5,019 nt of DNA. Source: Pseudomonadota bacterium (lineage in GTDB: Bacteria > Pseudomonadota > Alphaproteobacteria > Sphingomonadales > Sphingomonadaceae). Under the pieces are notes generated by a model. The model did no database searches and was not told where the DNA came from. It saw only the letters and a list, made by a program, of their open reading frames with translations. Position 1 is the stretch's first letter. The number at the start of each line of letters is the position of its first letter. The stretch covers positions 1 through 5,019 of the forward strand of contig JARXKR010000166.1 in the NCBI GenBank assembly GCA_030271565.1, in the 5' to 3' direction. The translations under genes were made by a program, and so were the position numbers. Of this stretch, positions 1 through 5,019 are shown in pieces.

Positions 1-59
1 AGCGTGCTTTTCAATTGCTTGCCGAGGGTCGGTTCGTCCTCGACGATCAGGATACGCAT
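1..59 (-). CDS. Response regulator, OmpR/PhoB-like, N-terminal fragment
   Basis: Only the first 19 codons are present; the gene continues past the left edge. The visible peptide begins MRILIVEDEPTLGKQLKST, the first beta strand and start of helix 1 of a receiver domain. Glu7 and Asp8 are the acidic pair that, in this family, binds Mg2+ next to the phosphorylated aspartate, which lies outside the window. The wording (VEDEPTLG) resembles OmpR/PhoB-type DNA-binding regulators, but the output domain is not visible, so that class is inferred. The ATG is preceded by GGGGA with an 8-base spacer, a good ribosome binding site. It lies 78 bases downstream of a PepSY protein gene on the same strand. In related bacteria such pairs are usually followed by a sensor histidine kinase, which would lie off the left edge here. 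Confidence 0.85.
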   Translation of the reverse strand, partial: MRILIVEDEPTLGKQLKST

Positions 60-137
60 TGTGGGGTTCCCCAGAAGTGTCTGCCGTTCAGATGGGGCTT
101 GAGGGCGGGGAGGTCAAGGTACTGGCCCCGGGCGAAC

Positions 138-431
138 CTAGCGCGACTGGCGGATAACCTGCCCCGATCGGGCATCGACATCGATGAAGATGACATGCCC
201 GTCGCGGATAAATTTGAGCCGGTAAACGAAGGCCGCAGGATCGTATTCAGGGCCGATGTATTGCGCGCCCTGCATTTGCGGCAGCACCGCGCCCTCGATC
301 TCGCGGAGCGAGCGGACGTTGCCGGCCTGCACTTCGCGGCGGGCCTTTTCCTGCGCCCCGCCAGGACCGGCATGCGCGGGCAGCGCCGGGATTACGGTCA
401 GGGCAAGCAGCAAGGTGAAAATCTGTTTCAT
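138..431 (-). CDS. Small secreted PepSY-domain protein
   Basis: This is a 97-residue protein. Residues 1-21 form a Sec signal peptide: a Lys at position 2, a hydrophobic core (IFTLLLALTVIPAL), and a likely cleavage after Ala-His-Ala, so the mature protein should be periplasmic. Residues about 28-60 are a charged, helix-prone stretch. Residues about 68-97 (VYRLKFIRDGHVIFIDVDARSG) match the PepSY pattern of paired beta strands ending in an 'IDVDA.SG.V' turn. PepSY domains are associated with inhibition or modulation of peptidases and with envelope sensing; the exact role here is unknown. It lies upstream of the response regulator on the same strand, as in many proteobacterial PepSY/two-component operons, so it may feed or tune the sensor (inference). 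An alternative in-frame ATG at 440 would add MLV; neither start has a strong ribosome binding site. An upstream extension to 539 is unlikely because it would bury the signal peptide. Confidence 0.85.
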   Translation of the reverse strand: MKQIFTLLLALTVIPALPAHAGPGGAQEKARREVQAGNVRSLREIEGAVLPQMQGAQYIGPEYDPAAFVYRLKFIRDGHVIFIDVDARSGQVIRQSR

Positions 432-457
432 GACAAGCATGGCTCTAGCCCGCGAGG

Positions 458-474
458 ATTGAACAGCGAGTGAA
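458..474. promoter_or_regulatory. Possible response-regulator binding site (11-bp direct repeat)
   Basis: Two copies of A(T/G)TGAA occur at 458-463 and 469-474, exactly 11 bases apart, 27-43 bases upstream of the PepSY start. OmpR/PhoB-family regulators commonly bind tandem direct repeats with an 11-bp period, and such operons are often autoregulated. The repeat unit is short, so chance is possible. Confidence 0.25.
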
Positions 475-502
475 TGGCTCGACGTGGCAGGTTCAGCGTG
501 AT

Positions 503-531
503 TTGACATTCGCGGGCGGGCGGAACAGTTT
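503..531 (+). promoter_or_regulatory. Candidate promoter for the MAPEG pair
   Basis: A perfect TTGACA -35 hexamer lies at 503-508. With a 17-base spacer the -10 position is CAGTTT at 526-531, which matches the TATAAT consensus at only two positions. The site lies 35 bases upstream of the first MAPEG start and points at it. The -35 is convincing and the -10 is weak. Confidence 0.35.
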
Positions 532-550
532 GCCTGCACGAAGCAACACG

Positions 551-559
551 AGGGGGGGA
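551..559 (+). promoter_or_regulatory. Strong ribosome binding site of first MAPEG gene
   Basis: A purine run, one A, seven G and an A, lies 6 bases before the ATG at 566. It fixes that ATG as the start rather than the in-frame ATG at 470, which would add 32 residues unlike any MAPEG N-terminus. Confidence 0.75.
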
Positions 560-565
560 AATTTC

Positions 566-1009
566 ATGCAAGCGCAAATGCTCGCGCCCGCAGCCGTATT
601 GGTGCTGTGGTCGATTGTAATGCTATTCTGGATGGCAGCGACTCGCCTGCCGCCGATTTTTAAGCAGCCCGGCGGCATGGGCGCGGCCAAGCCAGGTGGC
701 CGCGGGGTCGATCTGGAAGGTGTGCTGCCTGACAGCGTCCAGTGGAAATCACACAATTACACACACCTGATGGAACAGCCGACCATCTTTTATGCCACGG
801 TGATGATCCTGGCATTAATGGGAGCCAATGCCACCGATGTCGCCTTGGCTTGGGGCTATGTCGCACTGCGGATCGTGCATTCAATTTGGCAAGCAACCGT
901 GAACAAAGTTTCGGTTCGGTTCGCATTGTTTAACCTGTCGACAGTCTGTCTGCTTGTTCTCGCGATCCACGCGTTTGAACTGACTGCACTCCACACAGGG
1001 GCCATGTGA
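566..1009 (+). CDS. MAPEG family membrane protein (first of tandem pair)
   Basis: A 147-residue integral membrane protein, the usual MAPEG size. Four hydrophobic segments can be seen: about 6-26, 72-87, 91-112 and 118-138. A soluble loop at about 28-68 carries a Gly-rich stretch (GGMGAAKPGGRG). The family signatures are HNYTHLMEQPTIFYA (63-77) at the start of helix 2, and Y98, R102, H105 and N113 followed by R118-F119 across helix 3 and the start of helix 4. The eukaryotic families (MGST, LTC4 synthase, FLAP) are trimers; many of their members bind glutathione at the subunit interface. Bacterial members with this HNY.HL.E.PT.FY wording are mostly uncharacterised, so no reaction is assigned. 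The gene overlaps the next by one base and was probably cotranscribed with it. By my hand count, positions 601-960 are about 55% GC against about 60% in its neighbour, hinting at a different history. Confidence 0.9.
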   Translation: MQAQMLAPAAVLVLWSIVMLFWMAATRLPPIFKQPGGMGAAKPGGRGVDLEGVLPDSVQWKSHNYTHLMEQPTIFYATVMILALMGANATDVALAWGYVALRIVHSIWQATVNKVSVRFALFNLSTVCLLVLAIHAFELTALHTGAM

Positions 1010-1446
1010 TGATCCAAGCCGAAATTCTCAAACCCGTCGCGATCCTCGCGATGTGGACCATGGTCATGTGGGTCTGGATGTATGCCACCCGCATTCCCGC
1101 GATCAACAAGCTGCCCAAACCGACCGAATCGGGTGCCGACCAAGGCTGGACCGGGGCGATGCTGGAAAACATCCTGCCGCGCGAAGTCCAATGGAAAGCG
1201 CATAACTACAACCACCTGCACGAAGCACCGACGGTGTTTTATGCGGTGGCGCTGGCCTTGGCGATGATCGGCTCGGGCGACGGGACGAATGCCACGATCG
1301 CCTGGGTCTATGTGGCGCTTCGCATCGCCCATTCGGTGTTCCAGGCGACGGTCAACAAGGTGATGCCGCGCTTCATCCTGTTCGCGCTGTCGAGCCTGGC
1401 GCTGATTTCGCTGTGCCTGCACCTGCTGCTGGCACTGTATCACTGA
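1009..1446 (+). CDS. MAPEG family membrane protein (second of tandem pair)
   Basis: A 145-residue paralogue of the upstream gene. Shared blocks include VQWK.HNY.HL.E.PT.FYA (HNY at 65-67, Glu72, Pro74) and AW.YVALRI.HS..QATVNKV..RF (Arg105, His108, Asn116, Arg121), plus four predicted helices at about 9-28, 74-89, 97-117 and 121-143. The loop before helix 2 is polar and lacks the Gly-rich stretch of the first copy. It is probably a membrane protein related to the glutathione and eicosanoid enzymes; the substrate is unknown. In motif position, Glu72 sits where many glutathione-using MAPEGs have the Asn of an Glu-Asn pair, so glutathione chemistry should not be assumed. The ATG shares its A with the TGA stop of the first gene, which implies translational coupling. 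A GTG one codon earlier (1006) is in frame but less likely. The gene ends just before a strong hairpin. Confidence 0.9.
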   Translation: MIQAEILKPVAILAMWTMVMWVWMYATRIPAINKLPKPTESGADQGWTGAMLENILPREVQWKAHNYNHLHEAPTVFYAVALALAMIGSGDGTNATIAWVYVALRIAHSVFQATVNKVMPRFILFALSSLALISLCLHLLLALYH

Positions 1447-1447
1447 C

Positions 1448-1489
1448 CTGAACCGGGCCTTCGCGCAATCTGCGCGGAGGCCCGGTCAG
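1448..1489. terminator. Bidirectional hairpin terminator between convergent genes
   Basis: The arms 1452-1467 and 1471-1486 pair over 16 consecutive positions, with 15 Watson-Crick pairs and one G-T wobble, around a 3-base loop (ATC). Allowing one bulged A, the stem extends by CTG/CAG to 1448-1489. It fills the 39-base gap between the second MAPEG stop and the TonB-receptor stop, and its right arm overlaps the receptor's stop codon. Neither side has a clear T-tract, so it may block read-through or protect 3' ends rather than act as a textbook intrinsic terminator. Confidence 0.75.
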
Positions 1490-4047
1490 AACGATTTGCG
1501 GAACTGCAGCGTGATCACCCGGCCGCGCGGATCGAGGTAGTCGGGCTGGTACGACCGCGGCACCGTGCCGCTGGCGTCGGTCACCCGCTGGCGATCTCCG
1601 AGCAGGTTTTCTATCCGCAGCGTCAGCCGCAACCCCTTGAGGAACGGTACCTTCTTGATCAGCTTGGGCCGCTGGTTGAAATCAAAGAACAGAAACATGC
1701 TGATATTGGCAACGCTGCCGAAATGGAGGTCGCTGGTCCCCGGTAGGCCCGACGCCTTGAGCGTGGTCGGCGAAAACCAGGTGCCCTGGAAAAACGAGCC
1801 AAGCCCCTTGTAGAACACGCCGCCATTGAACTCGAATGTGTGACGCGGGGTACCCCCGCCCGACAGCGCATCGCCACCCAGCAGGTCGAGCACCGGTCCG
1901 CCCGGCGCGATCAACACCCGGCTCTGGAACTGCACGGTATCAAACAGGCCCAAGCTCCAGCGGCCGGGCTGGCCACCGGGACCGCCCATCAGGCCGCCCA
2001 TGCCGCCGCCACCGCCGCTGCGGCCGCCGCCTGCACCACGTCCACCGCCACCGCCTGCGGGCCGTCCGCCGCCGCCCAATCCCGGAATTCCCCCGCCACC
2101 GGCATTGGGATCGGCCGTGCCGAACCCGCCCGAAGTATTTAAGCCCCAGCGCAGCCGCGATCCGTCCTGCCGGGCGAAGGTGACCGGGCGCTGGTCGATG
2201 GCGATCAGCCGTCCGGTATTGCGATCGCGGGTAACGCGGCCGGGAAACGCCGCTTCGATATCCGGTGTAAGGATCGGGAAGCTGGCACTGACATTGTCAG
2301 AACGGTTACGGAAATACTCGACGATCACGTTCGAGTTGCTCAGGAACGGCAGCTGCCAGTTGGCCGAGAACTTCATGTCGCGTTGCTGTTCCTTGACCAG
2401 CAACGGATTGCCTCCGGTGGTAATCGAGACCAGCGCAGTTTCGTTGAACCTGAAGTCGTAGACCGGCACGTTCAGCGTGACCGCCTGCGGGTTACCAAGC
2501 TGGGTCAGCGACGGTGCCGCCTGATTGACGATGTAGCTCGCCCCGAGGCTGAGCTTGGCGGTCGGTGCCCATGTGAGCCCGGCGCTCCAGTCGGTGAGTG
2601 AGCCGAAGTCGGACAGGTTGTCGTAACCGGCACTGAGATTGAGCGAGAGGTCGCCGATCGCTTTGCCGAAATGCTCGCGGCGGCTCGTGATCGGAATCGA
2701 CAGGTTGGTCCCGATCGAAAGATCGCCGCGGGTCAGCTTGACCGGGCCGGTAGCAATTCGGCTGTGACTGCTGTCGATCCCCGACCACGCATAGCCCGCC
2801 TTCAAGGTCATCCCGACCGAGCCGCCGGGCAGTCGCAGCGGCCGCCCGACCAGTGTAGCCAGCGAGGTGACCGAATTGACCGTGCTGCCGGTGGTATCGA
2901 ACCCGGCGTCGGGCAAAGTCGGCAGCGGCCCGGTAATCGGCAGCGTGCCGGCCGCAGCATCATCGACCAGCGGCTTGGTTATGGCGCGGCGATCGAACTG
3001 CGAATTGGTTTCGGTGTGCGAGCCGTCAACTGTAGTGTTGAGTTGCCAGGTGCCGAGATAGGTGTTGTACCCAGCGCCGGCCTGCAGGGTGGTAACATGG
3101 CTGACCCGCTCGAGCGGCCCCGGCAGCGTGCGCAGCAAATTGTTGCCGACGAGATCGGTGAGCACCACCGAGTCGAGCCCCTGGAACGAATGACTGTCCG
3201 CCCGGCTCGCCGCACCGCTCAAGCTGAGCGAGCCGCCCATCCCGTCCTTGCCGATCCCCTTCGTCCACGCGGCGTTCAGCCCGAAATTGCGTGAATCGGC
3301 GATCAGGGTGCGGTACTGCGCGGTCTGCGGATCGGTGCTGAGCGTCAGCAGCGACGCAATTTGCTGCCTGACCCCGCGCTCGCTTTCGAACAGCGGGCTG
3401 GTGTCGTCGGTCGAGGCCGTGAGGCTAAGCCGCGCCGGACCGTCGATTCTGGTCAACGAGCTTTCGAGTCCCCAAGTGGTGAACCCGCCGAGCGTCGGCA
3501 GGCCGTAGCTCGCTTCGATCGACTTGCTGCGGAATTTCGGTTTGAGGATCAGGTTGACTACCCGGGTATCAGGCGGGAAGCCGTACTTCAGTGCAACGCT
3601 TTCGGGCAGGATTTCGACTCGGCGGATCGCTTCGGGCGGGAAATTGCGCAATTCGCGAAAGCTGGACACGCGCTGGCCGTTGACCAGCACCACCGGCTGC
3701 CCGCCGCCGCCGCGCCCGCGACCGGAGCCGGTCTGCGGGCTGATCCGGGTGAGCAGTTCTGCCACCGAACCGGCTCCGGTCGCCTGAATATCGGCTTCAT
3801 CGAGCGTGGCGATCGGGGCTTCAATCGTGTCGACCTCCCCCTTCAGGCTCGGCGCAGTGACCACAATGTCGGTGTCGCGCTCGCTATCCTGACCGGCGAG
3901 GACCTGCATCGTCTGCGCCGGTGCCTCGACCTTGGTCGCGGGCGCGTCGCTGGGCGGGGCCGGGCTTGCCACCAGGGTCGGCTCGGTACTCTGGGCAAAG
4001 GCCGGCGCGGCCCACAGGGCCAGCGGAATGGTGACTATTTTGCGCAT
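1486..4047 (-). CDS. TonB-dependent outer-membrane receptor with glycine-rich insert
   Basis: An 853-residue outer-membrane channel that would import an unknown ligand using energy from TonB-ExbB-ExbD. Residues 1-18 are a signal peptide cleaved after AFA. Residues 19-57 are a Pro/Ala-rich linker. A TonB box, DTDIVVTAPS, lies at 58-67. The plug domain spans about 70-170 and holds VVLVNGQRVSSF (119-130), FPPEAIRRVEILPES (136-150), ALKYG and VVNLILK (163-169). The rest is a beta-barrel with alternating aromatic and polar strands, ending in the outer-membrane signature ITLQFRKSF with a terminal Phe. The near-C-terminal wording (RIENLLGDRQ, SYQPDYLDPRGR) is typical of a receptor family common in Sphingomonadales. 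Residues about 640-696 form a low-complexity insert dominated by Gly, with a smaller one (GSGRGRGGGG) at 107-116 in the plug. No neighbouring gene indicates the ligand, and I saw no convincing Fur box. The start ATG has only a weak ribosome binding site but gives a clean signal peptide. Confidence 0.93.
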   Translation of the reverse strand: MRKIVTIPLALWAAPAFAQSTEPTLVASPAPPSDAPATKVEAPAQTMQVLAGQDSERDTDIVVTAPSLKGEVDTIEAPIATLDEADIQATGAGSVAELLTRISPQTGSGRGRGGGGQPVVLVNGQRVSSFRELRNFPPEAIRRVEILPESVALKYGFPPDTRVVNLILKPKFRSKSIEASYGLPTLGGFTTWGLESSLTRIDGPARLSLTASTDDTSPLFESERGVRQQIASLLTLSTDPQTAQYRTLIADSRNFGLNAAWTKGIGKDGMGGSLSLSGAASRADSHSFQGLDSVVLTDLVGNNLLRTLPGPLERVSHVTTLQAGAGYNTYLGTWQLNTTVDGSHTETNSQFDRRAITKPLVDDAAAGTLPITGPLPTLPDAGFDTTGSTVNSVTSLATLVGRPLRLPGGSVGMTLKAGYAWSGIDSSHSRIATGPVKLTRGDLSIGTNLSIPITSRREHFGKAIGDLSLNLSAGYDNLSDFGSLTDWSAGLTWAPTAKLSLGASYIVNQAAPSLTQLGNPQAVTLNVPVYDFRFNETALVSITTGGNPLLVKEQQRDMKFSANWQLPFLSNSNVIVEYFRNRSDNVSASFPILTPDIEAAFPGRVTRDRNTGRLIAIDQRPVTFARQDGSRLRWGLNTSGGFGTADPNAGGGGIPGLGGGGRPAGGGGGRGAGGGRSGGGGGMGGLMGGPGGQPGRWSLGLFDTVQFQSRVLIAPGGPVLDLLGGDALSGGGTPRHTFEFNGGVFYKGLGSFFQGTWFSPTTLKASGLPGTSDLHFGSVANISMFLFFDFNQRPKLIKKVPFLKGLRLTLRIENLLGDRQRVTDASGTVPRSYQPDYLDPRGRVITLQFRKSF
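1960..2130 (-). repeat. Low-complexity glycine-codon tract inside the receptor gene
   Basis: On the minus strand this stretch encodes about 57 residues that are mostly Gly with scattered Arg, Pro, Met and Ala, in runs of two to five Gly. On the plus strand it reads as repeated GCC/ACC/CGC triplets, with 'ccgccgccaccgccgctgcg' type sequence. It keeps the reading frame open. It lies between barrel strands and so should form a long flexible loop. Triplet runs like this can gain or lose codons by slippage. Confidence 0.8.
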
Positions 4048-4073
4048 TATCGGGGCTCAATACTTCTGTGTAG

Positions 4074-4096
4074 CCACCGCGAAGGACAGGCGGTGG
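4074..4096. repeat. Inverted repeat in the receptor 5' leader
   Basis: The arms CCACCGC (4074-4080) and GCGGTGG (4090-4096) are perfectly complementary over 7 bp around a 9-base loop, 27-49 bases upstream of the receptor start. It could be an operator or an mRNA leader hairpin. Confidence 0.45.
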
Positions 4097-4168
4097 TCTG
4101 ATACAATTGCTGCACTGGCGAAGAGGTTGCGGGCTGGCAAGGCGCGGTCGTGTAACAAATTGTCAGAC
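4096..4168. repeat. Long-range inverted repeat in the divergent region
   Basis: GTCTGATACAATT (4096-4108) and AATTGTCAGAC (4158-4168) pair over 11 bp (GTCTGA with TCAGAC, and CAATT with AATTG), with a 2-base bulge (TA, 4102-4103) in the left arm. The arms are 49 bases apart. The layout could suit a pair of operator half-sites or a large hairpin. Confidence 0.4.
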
Positions 4169-4244
4169 GTGCCACCCATATCGACCAACGGCAGTCAGTA
4201 ATTTTGCGTCTGCCCAGCTATGGCCTTTTGCCCCAAGCGTCGCT

Positions 4245-4283
4245 ATGGGCGCGGCAATGAACACCAGAACACACGGACTTTAA
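4245..4283 (+). CDS. Possible leader mini-ORF before infA
   Basis: ATG at 4245 (with a second in-frame ATG at 4257) opens a 12-codon frame, MGAAMNTRTHGL, whose TAA ends 5 bases before the infA ATG. No clear ribosome binding site precedes it. If translated, its termination could help ribosomes re-initiate at infA, which also lacks a strong site. It may equally be chance. Confidence 0.2.
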   Translation: MGAAMNTRTHGL

Positions 4284-4288
4284 GCCGG

Positions 4289-4537
4289 ATGGCGAAAGAA
4301 GAACTGCTCGAAATGCGCGGAACGGTGGTTGAACTGCTGCCCAACGCCATGTTCCGCGTCCGCCTCGAAAACGACCACGAAATCCTCGGCCACACCGCGG
4401 GCAAGATGCGCAAGAACCGCATCCGCGTGCTGGTCGGCGATGAAGTGCTGGTCGAGCTCACCCCTTACGATCTGACCAAGGGGCGGATCACCTACCGCTT
4501 CATGCCCGGCCGCGGCGGCCCCGGCCAGTTCGGCTAA
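4289..4537 (+). CDS. infA: Translation initiation factor IF-1
   Basis: An 82-residue cytoplasmic protein that binds the A site of the 30S subunit and, with IF-2 and IF-3, controls selection of initiator tRNA. The single OB-fold is plain: MAKEELLEMRGTVVELLPN at the start, then FRVRLENDHEILGH (22-35), the basic KMRKNRIRV segment (39-47), VGDEVLVELTPYDL (49-62) and KGRITYRF (64-71). E. coli IF-1 has 72 residues; this one adds about ten, a Gly/Pro-rich tail (PGRGGPGQFG) that is seen in related alphaproteobacteria. The start at 4289 gives the conserved MAKEE N-terminus. An in-frame ATG at 4220 would add 23 residues that do not resemble IF-1. The ribosome binding site is weak (GGA at 4275-4277, 11 bases away). 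A maf gene follows after only 9 bases, so the two are probably cotranscribed. Confidence 0.97.
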   Translation: MAKEELLEMRGTVVELLPNAMFRVRLENDHEILGHTAGKMRKNRIRVLVGDEVLVELTPYDLTKGRITYRFMPGRGGPGQFG

Positions 4538-4546
4538 ACCCGGCGC

Positions 4547-5019
4547 GTGTCTGCGCCTGAACTCATATTAGCGTCTGCCAGCCCGCGTCGCCGCGAGCTG
4601 ATTGCGCGGCTGGGTGTAGTGCCCAGCGCAATTGCCGCTGCCGATATCGACGAAACGCCGCGCAAAGCCGAAATGCCGCGCATCTATGCTGCGCGGATGG
4701 CGCGGGAGAAGTCGGAGGCAGTCGCAGGCGGCGGTGCATTTGTGCTCGCGGGCGATACTGTCGTCGCACTGGGCCGCCGGATCCTCCCAAAAGCCGAAGA
4801 CGAAGCGACCGCACGGCACTGCCTCAAATTGATGTCGGGCCGCCGGCATCGCGTCCTTTCGGCGGTCGCCTTGCTCGGCCCCGATGGGACCCTGCGCGAG
4901 CGCCTGTCCGAAACGATCGTCCGCTTGAAGCCGCTCTCCGCCGCCGAGATCGATGCCTACATCGCCAGCGGCGAATGGCACGGCAAGGCCGGCGGCTACG
5001 CCATCCAGGGCAGCGCCGA
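4547..5019 (+). CDS. Maf-family nucleotide pyrophosphatase, C-terminus cut by window edge
   Basis: 157 codons are visible of roughly 190 expected; the gene runs off the right edge. Maf proteins hydrolyse nucleoside triphosphates, including modified ones, to monophosphates and pyrophosphate, acting as house-cleaning enzymes; some are linked to septum control. Visible motifs are LILASASPRRRELIARLG (6-23) with the nucleotide-binding S-x-S-P-R-R core, AREK (52-55), AGDTVV with catalytic-type Asp70, LMSGRRHRVLSAVAL, and GKAGGYAIQG with Gln154. The GDTVV, Lys55 and Gln154 pattern resembles the dTTP/UTP-cleaving YhdE branch more than the YceF branch (inference). The start must be the GTG at 4547: the in-frame infA TAA lies only 9 bases upstream, no other start codon falls between them, and the conserved N-terminus follows at once. 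There is no strong ribosome binding site, which suggests coupling to infA translation. Confidence 0.93.
   Translation, partial: MSAPELILASASPRRRELIARLGVVPSAIAAADIDETPRKAEMPRIYAARMAREKSEAVAGGGAFVLAGDTVVALGRRILPKAEDEATARHCLKLMSGRRHRVLSAVALLGPDGTLRERLSETIVRLKPLSAAEIDAYIASGEWHGKAGGYAIQGSA

Larger units (their letters stand above)
4048..4288. other. Divergent control region between TonB receptor and infA
   Basis: These 241 bases lie between two divergent starts and encode no convincing protein apart from a possible 12-codon mini-ORF (4245-4283). Promoters for both genes must lie here or close by, but I found no hexamer pair with correct spacing. TTGTCA at 4160-4165 matches five of six -35 bases, yet no -10 follows at 16-18 bases. 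The region holds two inverted repeats, entered separately. Confidence 0.5.

Noticed and set aside
15..473. A 152-codon plus-strand frame opposite the PepSY gene
   Set aside because: It runs antisense to both the response regulator and PepSY genes, and the minus-strand products have a clear signal peptide and domain.
470..565. N-terminal extension of the first MAPEG protein from an ATG at 470
   Set aside because: The extra 32 residues are not MAPEG-like, and the strong ribosome binding site at 551-559 points to the ATG at 566.
856..1443. A 195-codon open frame on the minus strand opposite the MAPEG pair
   Set aside because: It is antisense to two clear MAPEG genes, is rich in Arg/Gln/His/Asp as expected of GC-rich antisense frames, and has no recognisable domain.
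1960..2130. GCC/CGC triplet run as a CRISPR or tandem-repeat array
   Set aside because: No regular repeat-spacer structure; it is a Gly-codon tract that stays in the receptor reading frame.
2671..3294. A 207-codon open frame on the plus strand inside the TonB receptor
   Set aside because: Antisense shadow of a well-supported receptor gene; Arg/Gln/Ala-rich with no domain or ribosome binding site.
3361..4101. A 246-codon open frame on the plus strand opposite the receptor N-terminus
   Set aside because: Low-complexity Arg/Gly/Ala composition opposite the signal peptide and plug; typical GC-rich shadow frame.
4160..4182. TTGTCA as a -35 box for infA
   Set aside because: The only AT-rich -10 candidate (CATATC, 4177-4182) is 11 bases away, too close for a sigma-70 type promoter.
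4568..4981. A 137-codon minus-strand frame opposite the maf gene
   Set aside because: Antisense to conserved Maf motifs; no independent evidence.

Overview
The window is GC-rich, about 60% or more by eye, and tightly packed. It looks like the chromosome of an alphaproteobacterium, most likely of the order Sphingomonadales (Sphingomonas, Novosphingobium or Erythrobacter type). The reasons are the TonB-dependent receptor, whose 'DIVVTAP' box and plug/barrel wording are typical of that order, the infA-maf gene pair, and an IF-1 with a Gly/Pro-rich C-terminal tail. No rRNA, tRNA, insertion sequence, integrase, CRISPR array or phage gene was seen.

Layout, left to right. Positions 1-431 (minus strand) hold a small secreted PepSY-domain protein followed by the first 19 codons of a response regulator that runs off the left edge, the start of a two-component signalling operon. 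Positions 432-565 are a 134-base divergent control region with a perfect TTGACA hexamer and an 11-bp-spaced direct repeat. Positions 566-1446 (plus strand) hold two tandem, paralogous MAPEG-family membrane proteins whose stop and start codons overlap (TGATG). A long hairpin at about 1452-1486 separates them from a convergent 853-aa TonB-dependent outer-membrane receptor (1486-4047, minus strand) that carries a long glycine-rich insert. Positions 4048-4288 are a second divergent region with two inverted repeats and a 12-codon mini-ORF ending 5 bases before infA. Positions 4289-5019 (plus strand) hold infA (translation initiation factor IF-1) and, 9 bases later, a maf-type nucleotide pyrophosphatase gene cut by the right edge.

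Functional reading. Four separate transcription units are likely: an envelope-sensing unit (PepSY plus response regulator), a membrane unit (two MAPEG proteins, probably made together and possibly forming a mixed oligomer), an outer-membrane transport unit (TonB receptor, substrate unknown), and a housekeeping unit (infA-maf). Apart from the shared divergent regions and shared terminator, nothing shows that they work in one pathway. I found no clear evidence of a wholly new system. The best leads are the MAPEG pair, the glycine-rich insert in the receptor, and the structured leader regions.
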